From Ruegeria conchae (lineage in GTDB: Bacteria > Pseudomonadota > Alphaproteobacteria > Rhodobacterales > Rhodobacteraceae), in contig NZ_AEYW01000023.1 of the NCBI RefSeq assembly GCF_000192475.1, positions 62,001 to 126,000 of the forward strand: a stretch of 64,000 bases of DNA, written 5' to 3'. A program made the translations under genes and the position numbers. The stretch's first letter is position 1; each line of letters starts with the position of its first letter. Shown here one piece after another: positions 45,953 through 57,095 of this stretch. The notes below the pieces were generated by a model. The model was not told the DNA's origin. It did no database searches and saw only the letters and a list, made by a program, of their open reading frames with translations.

Positions 45953-47263
45953 ATGAAACACAAACGCTCGGATTTTCCGGTAGATTTTCAGTTTGGCGTT
46001 GCAACGTCGGCCTACCAGATTGAGGGTCATGCTCAGGGTGGCGCAGGAAAGACCCATTGGGACAGTTTTGCGGCCACTCCGGGAAACGTCGTAAACGCTG
46101 AAAACGGCGATTTGGCCTGCGACCACTACAATCGATATGAACAGGATTTGGATCTGATCCAGGACGCTGGGTTCGACTGCTATCGTTTCTCGACCAGCTG
46201 GGCTCGAATCTTGCCCGAGGGACGCGGGCCAGCCAATCAACAAGGCCTTGATTTCTATGATCGTTTAGTTGACGCCCTACTTGAACGCGGCATCAAACCC
46301 TGCGCAACGCTGTATCACTGGGAACTCCCCTCGCCGCTTGCTGACTTAGGCGGCTGGCGAAACCGAGATATCGCGAATTGGTTCGCTGATTTTACAGAAA
46401 TCATCATGGGCCGTATCGGCGATCGCATGTTCAGCGTGGCATCCATCAACGAGCCCTGGTGCGTAAGCTGGCTCAGTCATTTCGAGGGCCAACATGCCCC
46501 TGGCTTGCGTGATATCCGCGCCACTGCCCGTGCCATGCATCATGTCTTGCTTGCCCATGGTCGCGCAATCGAGGTTATGCGTGGATTGGGTATGTCCAAT
46601 CTGGGTGCGGTGTTCAATCTGGAATGGTCGGAACCCGCCGATGATAGCACCGAAGCACAATCTGCGGCGGCGCTATATGACGGGATCTACAACCGGTTCT
46701 TCTTGAGCGGGGTCTTTAACAAATCTTACCCCGAGAATGTTCTGGAGGGTTTATCACCGCACTTACCCAAGGGTTGGCAGGACGATTTTGAGACCATCGG
46801 CAGTCCGGTCGATTGGTGCGGGCTGAATTTCTATACGCGCAAGCTGATTACACACTCTGACTCGGCCTGGCCCGCTTTAAAAGAGGTTCCAGGCCCGCTG
46901 CCCAAAACGCAGATGGGGTGGGAAATTGATCCTTCGGCGCTTTCGCGATTTTTGATCCGAACTGCACGCGATTACACGGGCGATCTATCGATATATGTCA
47001 CTGAAAACGGTATGGCGAGCGTTGAGCGCCAACAGGATGAGGATCGAATTGATTATCTGGATCAACATCTGGCTGAAGTGCGTCGGGCTTTGGATCACGG
47101 TGTGCCGATCAAAGGATATTTTGTCTGGTCGTTACTGGACAATTACGAATGGGCGCTGGGGTATGAAAAACGCTTTGGACTGGTCGATGTAGATTTCAAA
47201 ACGTTGGAGCGAACACCCAAAGCATCATATTTTGCCTTGAAAAACGCGTTGACGCAAAACTAA
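45953..47263 (+). CDS. GH1 beta-glucosidase
   Basis: About 436 aa, glycoside hydrolase family 1. N-terminal FPVDFQFGVATSAYQIEG and HWDSFAATPG, the acid/base Glu in SINEPWC, and the nucleophile Glu in YVTENGMA are intact, with FVWSLLDNYEWALGYEKRFGLVDVDF at the C-terminus. The ATG at 45953 is supported by AAAGGA 7 nt upstream. It hydrolyses beta-glucosides in the cytoplasm. Co-transcription with the agl regulator suggests that alpha- and beta-glucoside use are controlled together. Confidence 0.94.
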   Translation: MKHKRSDFPVDFQFGVATSAYQIEGHAQGGAGKTHWDSFAATPGNVVNAENGDLACDHYNRYEQDLDLIQDAGFDCYRFSTSWARILPEGRGPANQQGLDFYDRLVDALLERGIKPCATLYHWELPSPLADLGGWRNRDIANWFADFTEIIMGRIGDRMFSVASINEPWCVSWLSHFEGQHAPGLRDIRATARAMHHVLLAHGRAIEVMRGLGMSNLGAVFNLEWSEPADDSTEAQSAAALYDGIYNRFFLSGVFNKSYPENVLEGLSPHLPKGWQDDFETIGSPVDWCGLNFYTRKLITHSDSAWPALKEVPGPLPKTQMGWEIDPSALSRFLIRTARDYTGDLSIYVTENGMASVERQQDEDRIDYLDQHLAEVRRALDHGVPIKGYFVWSLLDNYEWALGYEKRFGLVDVDFKTLERTPKASYFALKNALTQN

Positions 47264-47269
47264 CGCACA

Positions 47270-47821
47270 CTAGTCCTGCAGGGTCAGCACCGGCTGATCG
47301 CGATACACCGTATAGCTGAAGGCGCCTTCGACCGAAATCAAACTGATGTCCAGTTTCTGAGCGTCGGGAAATAATTCAAAATAGGTGAACCGGATCGACG
47401 TCACCAAATCTATTTCCTCGCATTCCAACACATAGTCCGCTTGAAATTCGGCGTGTTCTCTGGTGTGATTTTCGGTTTTGTCATCCACTTGCCCAAAACC
47501 AACCCCAACAAGAGCCACATTCGCAGACGCGGTTTCGCATCCAGCTTCTGATGGCAAATTGAACAACCTCAACGGTTCTGAGAAATCCGATATCGCGGCC
47601 GCAACTTCTGCCCGTTCTTCGTCGTTTTCTGCTGAGTGCTCAAAGCCCACAACATCCATGCCCGGGGCCGCAAGAATCACGGCGAACTCATTACTATCCA
47701 TTGATATTGCCACTCGCCCAACACCGTGGGTATGCGCTTCGACCGCAGCCAACTTTTGAGCCATTGGTATGGTTGGCAAGAGCATTAACAGTACTGCCGC
47801 GCATTTCATCTCAAACACCAT
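47270..47821 (-). CDS. DUF2796 / ZrgA-like exported metal-related protein
   Basis: 183 aa with a signal peptide (MKCAAVLLMLLPTIPMAQ; initiation at 47821 or at the in-frame ATG at 47809). The mature part starts VEAHTHGVGRVAISMDSNEFAVILAAPGMDVVGFEH and later EHAEFQADYVLECEEI, FELFPDAQKLDI, matching the DUF2796/ZrgA pattern (periplasmic zinc-uptake-associated proteins in Vibrio). Here the His-rich central loop of ZrgA is short. It is divergent from the imelysin gene, so it may be metal-regulated, but no zinc box was identified. Confidence 0.75.
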   Translation of the reverse strand: MVFEMKCAAVLLMLLPTIPMAQKLAAVEAHTHGVGRVAISMDSNEFAVILAAPGMDVVGFEHSAENDEERAEVAAAISDFSEPLRLFNLPSEAGCETASANVALVGVGFGQVDDKTENHTREHAEFQADYVLECEEIDLVTSIRFTYFELFPDAQKLDISLISVEGAFSYTVYRDQPVLTLQD

Positions 47822-47928
47822 TAAACAAACAAATCTCGTATTATTTTAGTCTAATTACCCTCCTGCGCAATTGGCTTACATGCATTTCAACCCCACCAGA
47901 TATGGGGAGGCAAATTCAGACTTTATAT

Positions 47929-47945
47929 CTGACAATAAAAGTCAG
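47929..47945. promoter_or_regulatory. Iron-box-like palindrome CTGAC-N7-GTCAG
   Basis: CTGAC AATAAAA GTCAG, which contains TGA-N9-TCA, lies about 90 bp before the imelysin gene. Palindromes of this form are known as iron-responsive boxes in alphaproteobacteria: the RirA IRO box, and the similar Rhodobacterales box attributed to IscR. Confidence 0.6.
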
Positions 47946-47956
47946 GTTGACTTTGT

Positions 47957-47971
47957 TGACTGATTAACTCA
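47957..47971. promoter_or_regulatory. Second TGA-N9-TCA iron-box-like site
   Basis: TGACTGATTAACTCA lies 12 bp after the first site with the same TGA-N9-TCA spacing. Its central TGATTAA resembles the A/T-rich core of the iron box. Two sites in tandem upstream of an iron-associated operon support a regulatory role. Confidence 0.55.
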
Positions 47972-48036
47972 GATATTTCCACGTCCACCCCGTACCTGTG
48001 CGGGAACCGAACCCGTTGAGAAGGAATGAATTCCAA

Positions 48037-49305
48037 ATGACCAAATTATTCACTGCGATCAGCGCCCTTACGTTGAGCATCGCAGGTGCAGCTGTCGCCG
48101 ACGCCCCGTCTAAAGCAGATATTCTGAGCACCTATGCCAACATCGCGGAAGCCAAGTTTGACGACAGCCTGATTGCCGCGAAGAAGCTGCAAGCTGCCGT
48201 CAACGCTCTGATCGCTGACCCGTCTGATGCCACGCTGAACGCCGCCCGCGCCGCATGGGTCGCCGCGCGCGTGCCTTATCAGCAGACCGAGGTTTATCGC
48301 TTTGGCAACGCTATCGTCGACGACTGGGAAGGCAAACTGAATGCCTGGCCATTGGACGAAGGCCTGATCGACTATGTGGACGCGTCGTACGGAGGCCCGA
48401 GCGATGAGAACGAGTTCGCCGTGCTGAACGTCATCGCCAACCCCAGCTTTGAACTATCTGGCCAAACCATCGACGCCAGTGATATCACTCCGACCCTGTT
48501 GTCGGACACGCTGCACGAAGCTGACGGGATCGAAGCAAACGTCGCGACCGGTTATCACGCCATCGAATTCCTGCTTTGGGGCCAGGACCTTAACGGTCAT
48601 GAGGCGGGTGCAGGCAACCGTCCTTACACCGACTATGTAGACGGTGACGGCTGCACTGGCGGTAATTGCGATCGTCGGGCCCAGTATCTGAGCGCCGCAA
48701 CCGATCTGCTGATCAGCGATCTTGAATGGATGACGGCCCAGTGGGCAGAAGGCGGTGATGCGCGTGCCGCACTGGCAGCAGACGAGACTGCCGGTGTAAG
48801 TGCAATCCTGACCGGCATGGGCTCGCTGTCCTATGGTGAACAGGCGGGTGAACGCATGCGCTTGGGCCTGATGCTGAACGATCCCGAAGAAGAGCATGAT
48901 TGCTTTGCCGACAACACCCATAACAGCCACTATTACGATGGTCTGGGCATCCAGAACGTGTATCTGGGAAGCTACACCCGCATTGATGGCACTCCCGTAT
49001 CTGGTGCATCGTTGTCCGATCTGGTTGTCGCAACCGATCCGTCGTTGGATGCAGAGATGAAAGCCAAGCTCGCGAGCACCATGAAAGCTTTGGGCAACAT
49101 CAAGTCGACTGCCGAGGCTGGTTTTGCTTATGATCAGATGCTGGAGCGCGGCAACGAAGGCGGTGAAGCTCTGATCATGGGTGGCGTGAATGGACTGATC
49201 GACCAAACCAAAACCATTGAACGTATCGTGACTCTGCTGGAACTTGACCAGATCGAGTTCGAAGGCTCGGACAGCCTAGATAATCCTGACGCGGTATTCC
49301 ATTAA
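48037..49305 (+). CDS. Imelysin-family iron-regulated protein (IrpA-like)
   Basis: 422 aa. A signal peptide (MTKLFTAISALTLSIAGAAVADA) precedes an imelysin domain with the GxHAIEFLLWGQ motif (172-183; H174, E177). Segments such as WVAARVPYQQTEVYRFGNAIVDDWEGKLNAWPLDEGLIDYV and DCFADNTHNSHYYDGLGIQNVYLG are typical of IrpA-like iron-transport proteins. AAGGA lies upstream of the ATG at 48037. It is preceded by two iron-box-like sites and followed by bfd, bfr and a DUF1111-imelysin-DUF1513 group, so a periplasmic role in iron acquisition is likely. Confidence 0.92.
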   Translation: MTKLFTAISALTLSIAGAAVADAPSKADILSTYANIAEAKFDDSLIAAKKLQAAVNALIADPSDATLNAARAAWVAARVPYQQTEVYRFGNAIVDDWEGKLNAWPLDEGLIDYVDASYGGPSDENEFAVLNVIANPSFELSGQTIDASDITPTLLSDTLHEADGIEANVATGYHAIEFLLWGQDLNGHEAGAGNRPYTDYVDGDGCTGGNCDRRAQYLSAATDLLISDLEWMTAQWAEGGDARAALAADETAGVSAILTGMGSLSYGEQAGERMRLGLMLNDPEEEHDCFADNTHNSHYYDGLGIQNVYLGSYTRIDGTPVSGASLSDLVVATDPSLDAEMKAKLASTMKALGNIKSTAEAGFAYDQMLERGNEGGEALIMGGVNGLIDQTKTIERIVTLLELDQIEFEGSDSLDNPDAVFH

Positions 49306-49433
49306 ACGCTATGGCCGGGCGCGATGGAATTGCGCTCTGCCCCTTCTACGAAATGGGTGTGGCGTCTTGACACTGGACGCAAAACTAAAAACCAACTATT
49401 TCACTAAGAATAACGAAATCAGGCTGAGTCGCC

Positions 49434-49727
49434 ATGATTATATGCCACTGTACCAATATCTCAGACCACGACATCCGCGCCGCGATCAGTTGGATGCGCA
49501 CCGCAGACCCGCAGACCATAATCACCCCTGGCAAGATCTATCATGCCCTTGGTAAATCAGCGGATTGCGGCGGATGTATGCCTCTTTTCCTAGACACAAT
49601 GCGTTCTGACGATAATCTGGAAGTCCCCATGCAGCTTCGAACATTGCGGTCCGGAGCATCACAGGAGAAGTCACATGAAAGGCGATCCCAAGGTTATCGA
49701 ATATCTAAACAAATCACTGCGGCATGA
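49434..49727 (+). CDS. bfd: Bacterioferritin-associated ferredoxin
   Basis: 97 aa. The four [2Fe-2S] ligands are C4, C6, C45 and C48 (MIICHCTN... SADCGGCMP), the BFD-domain pattern. Bfd reduces the ferric core of bacterioferritin to release iron. The C-terminal extension (about residues 65-97) is charged and runs 53 nt into the bacterioferritin gene in another frame, an unusually long overlap. Linkage to bfr fixes its role. Confidence 0.92.
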   Translation: MIICHCTNISDHDIRAAISWMRTADPQTIITPGKIYHALGKSADCGGCMPLFLDTMRSDDNLEVPMQLRTLRSGASQEKSHERRSQGYRISKQITAA

Positions 49728-50160
49728 ACTGACGGCTGTTAGCCAGTACTGGTTGCACTATCGCCTGCAGGAAGATTGGGGGCTTGGCCATATGGCTAAG
49801 AAAAGTCGCGAAGAATCCATCGAAGAGATGGAGCACGCGGACAAGCTGATTGAACGTATTATTTTTCTCGAAGGTCACCCCAACCTGCAAAAACTTGATC
49901 CATTGCGGATCGGCCAGACACCCAAGGAAACTCTTGAATGCGATCTGGCAGCCGAAATTGATGCAAGAGCTCTTTATAAGGAAGCGCGCGAGTATTGCCG
50001 GGATGCCGGCGACTACGTGTCGATGTCTCTGTTTGAGAAATTGATGTCCGATGAAGAGGACCATATCGACTTTCTCGAAACGCAGCTCGACCTCTATGAA
50101 AGGATTGGCGAAGCCAACTATGCGCAACTCAACGCATCAACCATGGACGAGGGCGAGTAG
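49675..50160 (+). CDS. bfr: Bacterioferritin
   Basis: 161 aa. It begins [29 protein letters not shown] like E. coli Bfr, has the haem-ligand Met ([17 protein letters not shown]52 position), and the ferroxidase Glu/His residues (E18, E51, H54, E127, H130 region: [12 protein letters not shown]). It stores iron in a 24-mer with haem at dimer interfaces. Its start lies inside bfd and its end overlaps the next gene by 41 nt. Confidence 0.95.
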   Translation: MKGDPKVIEYLNKSLRHELTAVSQYWLHYRLQEDWGLGHMAKKSREESIEEMEHADKLIERIIFLEGHPNLQKLDPLRIGQTPKETLECDLAAEIDARALYKEAREYCRDAGDYVSMSLFEKLMSDEEDHIDFLETQLDLYERIGEANYAQLNASTMDEGE

Positions 50161-51667
50161 GCTCGCCCTGGCATCGGTGGCCGCACTGTCGGCCACCCCC
50201 TCCCTCGCGACCGAGCTAAGGGACCCACATCTAAACTTCATTCCCAGAACAGACGAAGAGCGTGCGCGGATTGCTGCGGTGACAGCCTCACCCGAAAAGT
50301 TCAGTGCACCCCAGCGGTTCGAAGAATTATCCGCTGGCGCGGCGACTGTACGCGTTCGTACCGATGCCGATGCGTTTTCTCAGCCCTCCGCCAACATTAG
50401 TTTCGAACAGGAACTGGATTTCAAAGTAGGCAATGGATTGTTCAAGAAAATCTGGGTCTCATCGCCCTCCTCAACACTCGCCTCAGACGGGCTAGGGCCG
50501 CTCTATAACGCCCGCTCCTGCCAGCGATGCCACATCAAGGATGGACGGGGCCATACACCTAATGGACCGGATGACAACGCCGTCTCGATGTTTCTGAGGG
50601 TCTCGATCCCCGGCAACCCAGAGGATGCTCCTGCCAAGATTGAGGACTATATCGCCACCTTGCCCGACCCAATTTATGGCGGGCAGATGCAGGATTTCGC
50701 ACTGGCCGGCCGTCCGGCAGAATATCGGTTGAGCATCACATACGAAGAAGACCCAATCGAGCTGTCCGACGGTGAAATTGCTTCGCTTCGCCGCCCGACC
50801 TACCATGCGGCCGACTTGGGGTATGGCCGATTGCATCCCGACGCCATGCTCAGCCCCCGAATCGCGCCACAGATGATCGGCTTGGGATTGCTCGAATCCA
50901 TCCCGGTTGAGGACCTGTTGGCACGGGCCGATCCTGATGATGAAGATGGCGACGGGATATCGGGGCGACCAAACATCGTGTGGTCGTTAGAATTTGGCGA
51001 ACCGATGATGGGCCGCTTTGGCCACAAGGCCGGAATGCCTACGGTGATGGAGCAATCATCGGCAGCATTTTCGGGTGATATTGGCATTTCTAGCCCGCTT
51101 TACCCTGCCCCCTTCGGCGATTGTACCGAACTGCAGACCAACTGCATAGATGCCCCGCACGGTGACTCTGATGTGCGCGGGTTTGAGATTGACCAAATCG
51201 GCATGGATCTCGTCGCTTTTTACAGCCGCAATTTGGGTGTCCCCGCCCGGCGTGAGACTGATGATCCACAGGTTCTGCGCGGCAAAGAAGTATTCCACAC
51301 ATCTGGCTGTGCCTCTTGTCACGCACCTGTCTATGTTACCCATCGAATGCCCGACCGAACCGAACACAGTTTTCAATTGATCTGGCCCTACACTGACCTG
51401 CTGCTGCACGACATGGGTGAAGGACTGGCCGATAACCGCCCCGAGGCCCGCGCCACGGGCCGAGAATGGCGTACTCCACCGCTGTGGGGGATTGGATTGA
51501 CAGAACGTGTCTCGGGCCACACCCAATTCCTGCACGACGGTCGGGCACGCTCTCTGCTCGAGGCTGTCTTATGGCATGGCGGAGAAGCCCAAGCCGCCCG
51601 CGACACGGTGGTATCAATGCCTAAAGCTGACCGTGATGCGCTGATCCAATTTCTAGAGAGCCTGTAA
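50120..51667 (+). CDS. DUF1111 di-haem thiol oxidoreductase-like protein
   Basis: About 515 aa from the ATG at 50120, chosen because a signal peptide ([20 protein letters not shown]) follows; the gene overlaps bfr by 41 nt. Two c-type haem sites are seen: CQRCH (C134, C137, H138) and CASCH in the C-terminal domain, and the protein has the DUF1111 arrangement of large cytochrome-c-like enzymes of the MauG/peroxidase fold. In many proteobacteria DUF1111 proteins sit between imelysins and DUF1513 proteins, as here. It is periplasmic, and an iron redox role is inferred, not shown. Confidence 0.88.
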   Translation: MRNSTHQPWTRASRLALASVAALSATPSLATELRDPHLNFIPRTDEERARIAAVTASPEKFSAPQRFEELSAGAATVRVRTDADAFSQPSANISFEQELDFKVGNGLFKKIWVSSPSSTLASDGLGPLYNARSCQRCHIKDGRGHTPNGPDDNAVSMFLRVSIPGNPEDAPAKIEDYIATLPDPIYGGQMQDFALAGRPAEYRLSITYEEDPIELSDGEIASLRRPTYHAADLGYGRLHPDAMLSPRIAPQMIGLGLLESIPVEDLLARADPDDEDGDGISGRPNIVWSLEFGEPMMGRFGHKAGMPTVMEQSSAAFSGDIGISSPLYPAPFGDCTELQTNCIDAPHGDSDVRGFEIDQIGMDLVAFYSRNLGVPARRETDDPQVLRGKEVFHTSGCASCHAPVYVTHRMPDRTEHSFQLIWPYTDLLLHDMGEGLADNRPEARATGREWRTPPLWGIGLTERVSGHTQFLHDGRARSLLEAVLWHGGEAQAARDTVVSMPKADRDALIQFLESL

Positions 51668-51670
51668 TTG

Positions 51671-52681
51671 ATGCGAAGCCTTACCCTATTCACCGCTTTG
51701 TTGATCCCATTCGGCGCCTATGCGCAGGATCGCGCGCCGATTCTGATGGATGTGACTGAAACACATATTCTGCCGCGCTTTGCGCAATTGGCGGATGCGA
51801 CCGACACCTTGGCCACCACCGTGCAGGCCGATTGTGAGCCACAATCGGATACCCTGCGCGCAGCCTATTCTGCAGCATTCGATAGCTGGATCTCAGCCAG
51901 TCATTTGCGATTCGGTCCAACCGAGACAGATGATCGGGCCTTTGCCATGGCCTTCTGGCCCGACACCAAAGGTTTCACACCAAAAACCCTGTCCCGGCAC
52001 ATCAAAGACGAAGACACAGCTGTCGAGTCGCCTGCCGCATATGCCGAAACGTCGATTGCCGGGCGCGGATTTCTGGCGCTTGAACGAATGCTGTACGATC
52101 CAGCCATGGCCGAACAAGGTAACGTCGCCTATCGCTGCGCGCTGATCCGCGCCATCGCTACCGACATTGATCGGAATGCAGATGCAATGAACGCCGATTG
52201 GCAGAGTTTCGCACCAAATCTGACCCAGCCGGGCGACGACAGCCCCTATCGCTCGGGCGATGAGGCGATGCAGGAACTGTACCGGGCGCTGACAACGGGC
52301 CTAGAATTCACCGCTGATACGCGGCTCGGTCGCCCCTTGGGTACATTCGAACGTCCTCGTCCAAACCGCGCCGAAGCGCGCCGGTCAAAGCGATCATTGC
52401 GCCATGTGGAGCTATCATTGATCGCGCTAAGCGATATGGCCGCCCGCCTGTCCTTCGACCACCCCGAAATCGCAGCTGATCTTGATACAGCCTTTGCACA
52501 GGCAATAGATCGGGCTCAGTCGCTGGATGACCCCGCCTTTGCCAAGGTCGACACACCACTGGGCCGCATCCGGGTCGAAGCGTTGCAACAATCGATCCAC
52601 AAGATTCGCGAGATCGCCTCAATCGAGCTTGGTCCAACGCTCGGCATCAGTGCTGGCTTCAACTCGCTGGACGGAGACTGA
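51671..52681 (+). CDS. Second imelysin-family protein with altered motif
   Basis: 336 aa with a signal peptide (MMRSLTLFTALLIPFGAYAQ region). The imelysin-like pattern (LRAAYSAAFDSWISASHLRFGPTETDDRAFAMAFWPDTKG) is clear, but the GxHxxE motif is replaced by GFLALE (the His position is Leu), unlike the first imelysin at 48037. The start is the ATG at 51671, three bases after the stop of the DUF1111 gene. It is probably an outer-envelope or periplasmic partner of the DUF1111 and DUF1513 proteins. Confidence 0.88.
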   Translation: MRSLTLFTALLIPFGAYAQDRAPILMDVTETHILPRFAQLADATDTLATTVQADCEPQSDTLRAAYSAAFDSWISASHLRFGPTETDDRAFAMAFWPDTKGFTPKTLSRHIKDEDTAVESPAAYAETSIAGRGFLALERMLYDPAMAEQGNVAYRCALIRAIATDIDRNADAMNADWQSFAPNLTQPGDDSPYRSGDEAMQELYRALTTGLEFTADTRLGRPLGTFERPRPNRAEARRSKRSLRHVELSLIALSDMAARLSFDHPEIAADLDTAFAQAIDRAQSLDDPAFAKVDTPLGRIRVEALQQSIHKIREIASIELGPTLGISAGFNSLDGD

Positions 52682-52684
52682 ACT

Positions 52685-53770
52685 TTGACCAACCGGCGCA
52701 ATTTCCTTGCAGGTCTCGCCGCTGCCAGCCTGACGCCCGCATCCGGCTGGTCATCAGTGGGCGCGCCTGTTTATCTTGCCGCCGGGCTATTCCCCGATGG
52801 CAGCTATCGGCTTTCCGGGCTGGATAACGCAGGCGCCATCTTGTTCTCGATCCCTCTGCCCGCACGAGGCCATGCTGCGGCTGCCCATCCGTCCAAAGCA
52901 CAAGCTGTCGCCTTTGCACGCCGTCCGGGCACATTCGCCATTGTGATCGATTGCAAAAGCGGCCACGTCATCAAACGACTGACAGCCCCAAAGGGCCGCC
53001 ACTTCTACGGGCACGGCACATTCTCGGCCGATGGCACACGGTTCTTCACGACCGAGAACAAATATGAAGCCGCAGAAGGTGTTATAGGCGTTTGGGACGC
53101 CAACAGCTTTGTTCGGCTCGGAGAGTTCGCCTCGGGCGGCGTTGGTCCACACGACATAAGGCTGATGCCCGGCAGTGACATGCTAGTTATCGCCAATGGC
53201 GGTATCGAAACCCACCCCGATACCGGCCGAACGAAGCTTAACTTGCCTACAATGTTGCCCAATCTCGCCTATGTCGACCTATCGGGTTCGGTATTGGCAA
53301 AAGTGGAGCTAACCGGCGCGCAGCACAAAAACTCAATCCGTCATCTTGCTGTGCGTAGCGATGGTCTTGTGGGTTTCGCGATGCAATGGCAGGGCAATCA
53401 GATCAAGCACCCACCCTTGTTGGGCTTGCACAAACTTGGCGAAATCCCTCGCCTGCTTTCCGCCCCTGAAAGACAGCAAAGCGACTTGCAGGGGTATGCT
53501 GGCAGCATCGCGTTCTCCACCGATGGACATTCAGTTGCAATAACCTGCCCCAGAGGCAACACGCTACATCGCTTCGATGTGACGAGCGGTGCTTTAATGA
53601 ATGCCTACACGCTTGAGGACGTCTGCGGATTAGGCGCTGGCGCAGAAGGTTTGGTATTCACCACCGGTACCGGTGCCTTTGGGTCTCTGAATGCCGCGCA
53701 CGCCAAAATCTCGTCTCGGCAGGATTGCCAATGGGACAACCATTTGATCCCAATCCAAACAACCGATTAA
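52685..53770 (+). CDS. DUF1513 family Tat-exported protein
   Basis: 361 aa. The N-terminus carries a twin-arginine signal (TNRRNFLAGLAAASLTPASG), and the body is a beta-propeller-like DUF1513 domain (AAHPSKAQAVAFARRPGTFAIVID, HFYGHGTFSADGTRFFTTEN, GVGPHDIRLMPG). It starts at a TTG three bases after the imelysin stop; no other start is plausible. DUF1513 proteins recur at the end of imelysin/DUF1111 clusters. No biochemical function is established. Confidence 0.88.
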   Translation: MTNRRNFLAGLAAASLTPASGWSSVGAPVYLAAGLFPDGSYRLSGLDNAGAILFSIPLPARGHAAAAHPSKAQAVAFARRPGTFAIVIDCKSGHVIKRLTAPKGRHFYGHGTFSADGTRFFTTENKYEAAEGVIGVWDANSFVRLGEFASGGVGPHDIRLMPGSDMLVIANGGIETHPDTGRTKLNLPTMLPNLAYVDLSGSVLAKVELTGAQHKNSIRHLAVRSDGLVGFAMQWQGNQIKHPPLLGLHKLGEIPRLLSAPERQQSDLQGYAGSIAFSTDGHSVAITCPRGNTLHRFDVTSGALMNAYTLEDVCGLGAGAEGLVFTTGTGAFGSLNAAHAKISSRQDCQWDNHLIPIQTTD

Positions 53771-53872
53771 TACGCAGCGAGAATCCGATTCGCAGTTTAT
53801 GCTTGGACGAATCGAACCGCTACCGTATTGGCAGGCGCGAAACCTGCACCCTGATTCCAAGGATAAACCTGA

Positions 53873-55762
<1,890 letters not shown>

Positions 55763-55776
55763 AAAGGAGACAGACC

Positions 55777-56988
55777 ATGGGCAAAACACTGGTTGTCGGC
55801 GCGGGCGGCGTATCTCACGCTGCAGTGCACAAGATGGCGATGAATTCGGACATTTTTACCGAAATCACCTTGGCCAGCCGCACAAAATCCAAATGCGACG
55901 CCATCGCCAAGGCGGTGAAAGAGCGTGTGGGCGTCGATATCAAGACCGCCGAACTGGACGCTTACAAGGTCGAAGACACGGTCAAGCTGATCAAGGAAAC
56001 CGGCGCAGAAATCCTCGTGAACCTCGCTCTGCCCTATCAGGATCTGGTGCTGATGGACGCCTGCCTTGAGGCCGGAATCCACTATCTGGATACCGCAAAT
56101 TATGAGCCCGAGGATGAGGCCAAGTTCGAATACCATTGGCAGTGGGCCTATCAGGATAAGTTCAAAGAGGCCGGTCTGACAGCCATCCTCGGCTCTGGCT
56201 TCGATCCGGGCGTGACCAGCGTATTCGCCACTTGGCTGAAGAAACATAAGCTGGACACCATTCGTCAGATCGATGTGCTGGACGCTAATGGCGGCTCGAA
56301 CGATCAGGAATTCGCCACTAACTTCAACCCCGAGATCAACCTGCGCGAAGTGCTGGCCGAAGTACGTCACTGGGAGAACGGCGAATGGAAACATTCCCCC
56401 GCCATGACCCATAAGGTCGAGTTCGACTTCCCTGCAATCGGTCAGAAAAACATGTACCTGATGTATCACGAGGAACTGGAATCACTCTCGACCCACTTCC
56501 CCGAAATCGAACGCGCCCGCTTCTGGATGACCTTCGGCGATGCCTACATTACCCACGCCAAAGTGCTGGAGAATGTCGGCATGACCCGCATTGATCCGGT
56601 GATGCATGACGGCATGGAAATCATCCCGATCCAATTCCTGAAAACTCTGCTGCCTGATCCCGGTGACCTGGGTGCAGAAACCAAAGGCAAAGCCTGCATC
56701 GGCGACATCGCCACGGGCCAGGCCAAAGACGGTTCGGGTGAGAAAACCTATTACATCTACAACATCTGCGACCACGAGGAATGCTATGCCGAGGTCGGCA
56801 GCCAAGCCGTCAGCTACACCACCGGCGTACCCGCGATGATCGGTGCCGCACAGGTGCTGAAAGGCAACTGGGTGCAGCCCGGCGTCTGGAACATGGAACA
56901 GCTGGATCCAGACAACTTCATGGACATGCTGAACGAACACGGCCTGCCGTGGCAGGTCCACGAGCTCGACGGCCCGGTCGAGTTCTGA
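55777..56988 (+). CDS. Carboxynorspermidine (carboxyspermidine) dehydrogenase
   Basis: 403 aa saccharopine-dehydrogenase-like enzyme: Rossmann motif KTLVVGAGGVSHAAVHKM, then TLASRTKSKCDAIA, and GSGFDPGVTSVFA. It condenses putrescine (or diaminopropane) with aspartate semialdehyde and reduces the product to carboxyspermidine or carboxynorspermidine. It lies 14 bp after speA and before the decarboxylase gene, completing the SAM-independent route to spermidine. Confidence 0.92.
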   Translation: MGKTLVVGAGGVSHAAVHKMAMNSDIFTEITLASRTKSKCDAIAKAVKERVGVDIKTAELDAYKVEDTVKLIKETGAEILVNLALPYQDLVLMDACLEAGIHYLDTANYEPEDEAKFEYHWQWAYQDKFKEAGLTAILGSGFDPGVTSVFATWLKKHKLDTIRQIDVLDANGGSNDQEFATNFNPEINLREVLAEVRHWENGEWKHSPAMTHKVEFDFPAIGQKNMYLMYHEELESLSTHFPEIERARFWMTFGDAYITHAKVLENVGMTRIDPVMHDGMEIIPIQFLKTLLPDPGDLGAETKGKACIGDIATGQAKDGSGEKTYYIYNICDHEECYAEVGSQAVSYTTGVPAMIGAAQVLKGNWVQPGVWNMEQLDPDNFMDMLNEHGLPWQVHELDGPVEF

Positions 56989-57045
56989 TCCCTCAGGGCC
57001 GGTCTGAGCGACCACACTGTTTCATCTGGCCCAAAATATCCGGGG

Positions 57046-57070
57046 GGTCCGGGGGTTGGTCCCCCGGGCC
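57046..57070. repeat. GC-rich palindromic hairpin between the dehydrogenase and nspC
   Basis: GGTCCGGGGG and CCCCCGGGCC pair over 10 bp (one G-T wobble) around loop TTGGT. It lies 26 bp before the nspC start without a T-run. The surrounding CCAAAATATCCGGGG resembles a GC-rich palindromic repeat I associate with Rhodobacterales intergenic spaces. Confidence 0.6.
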
Positions 57071-57095
57071 TCTCCACCCAACGGAGACGCCTGTT

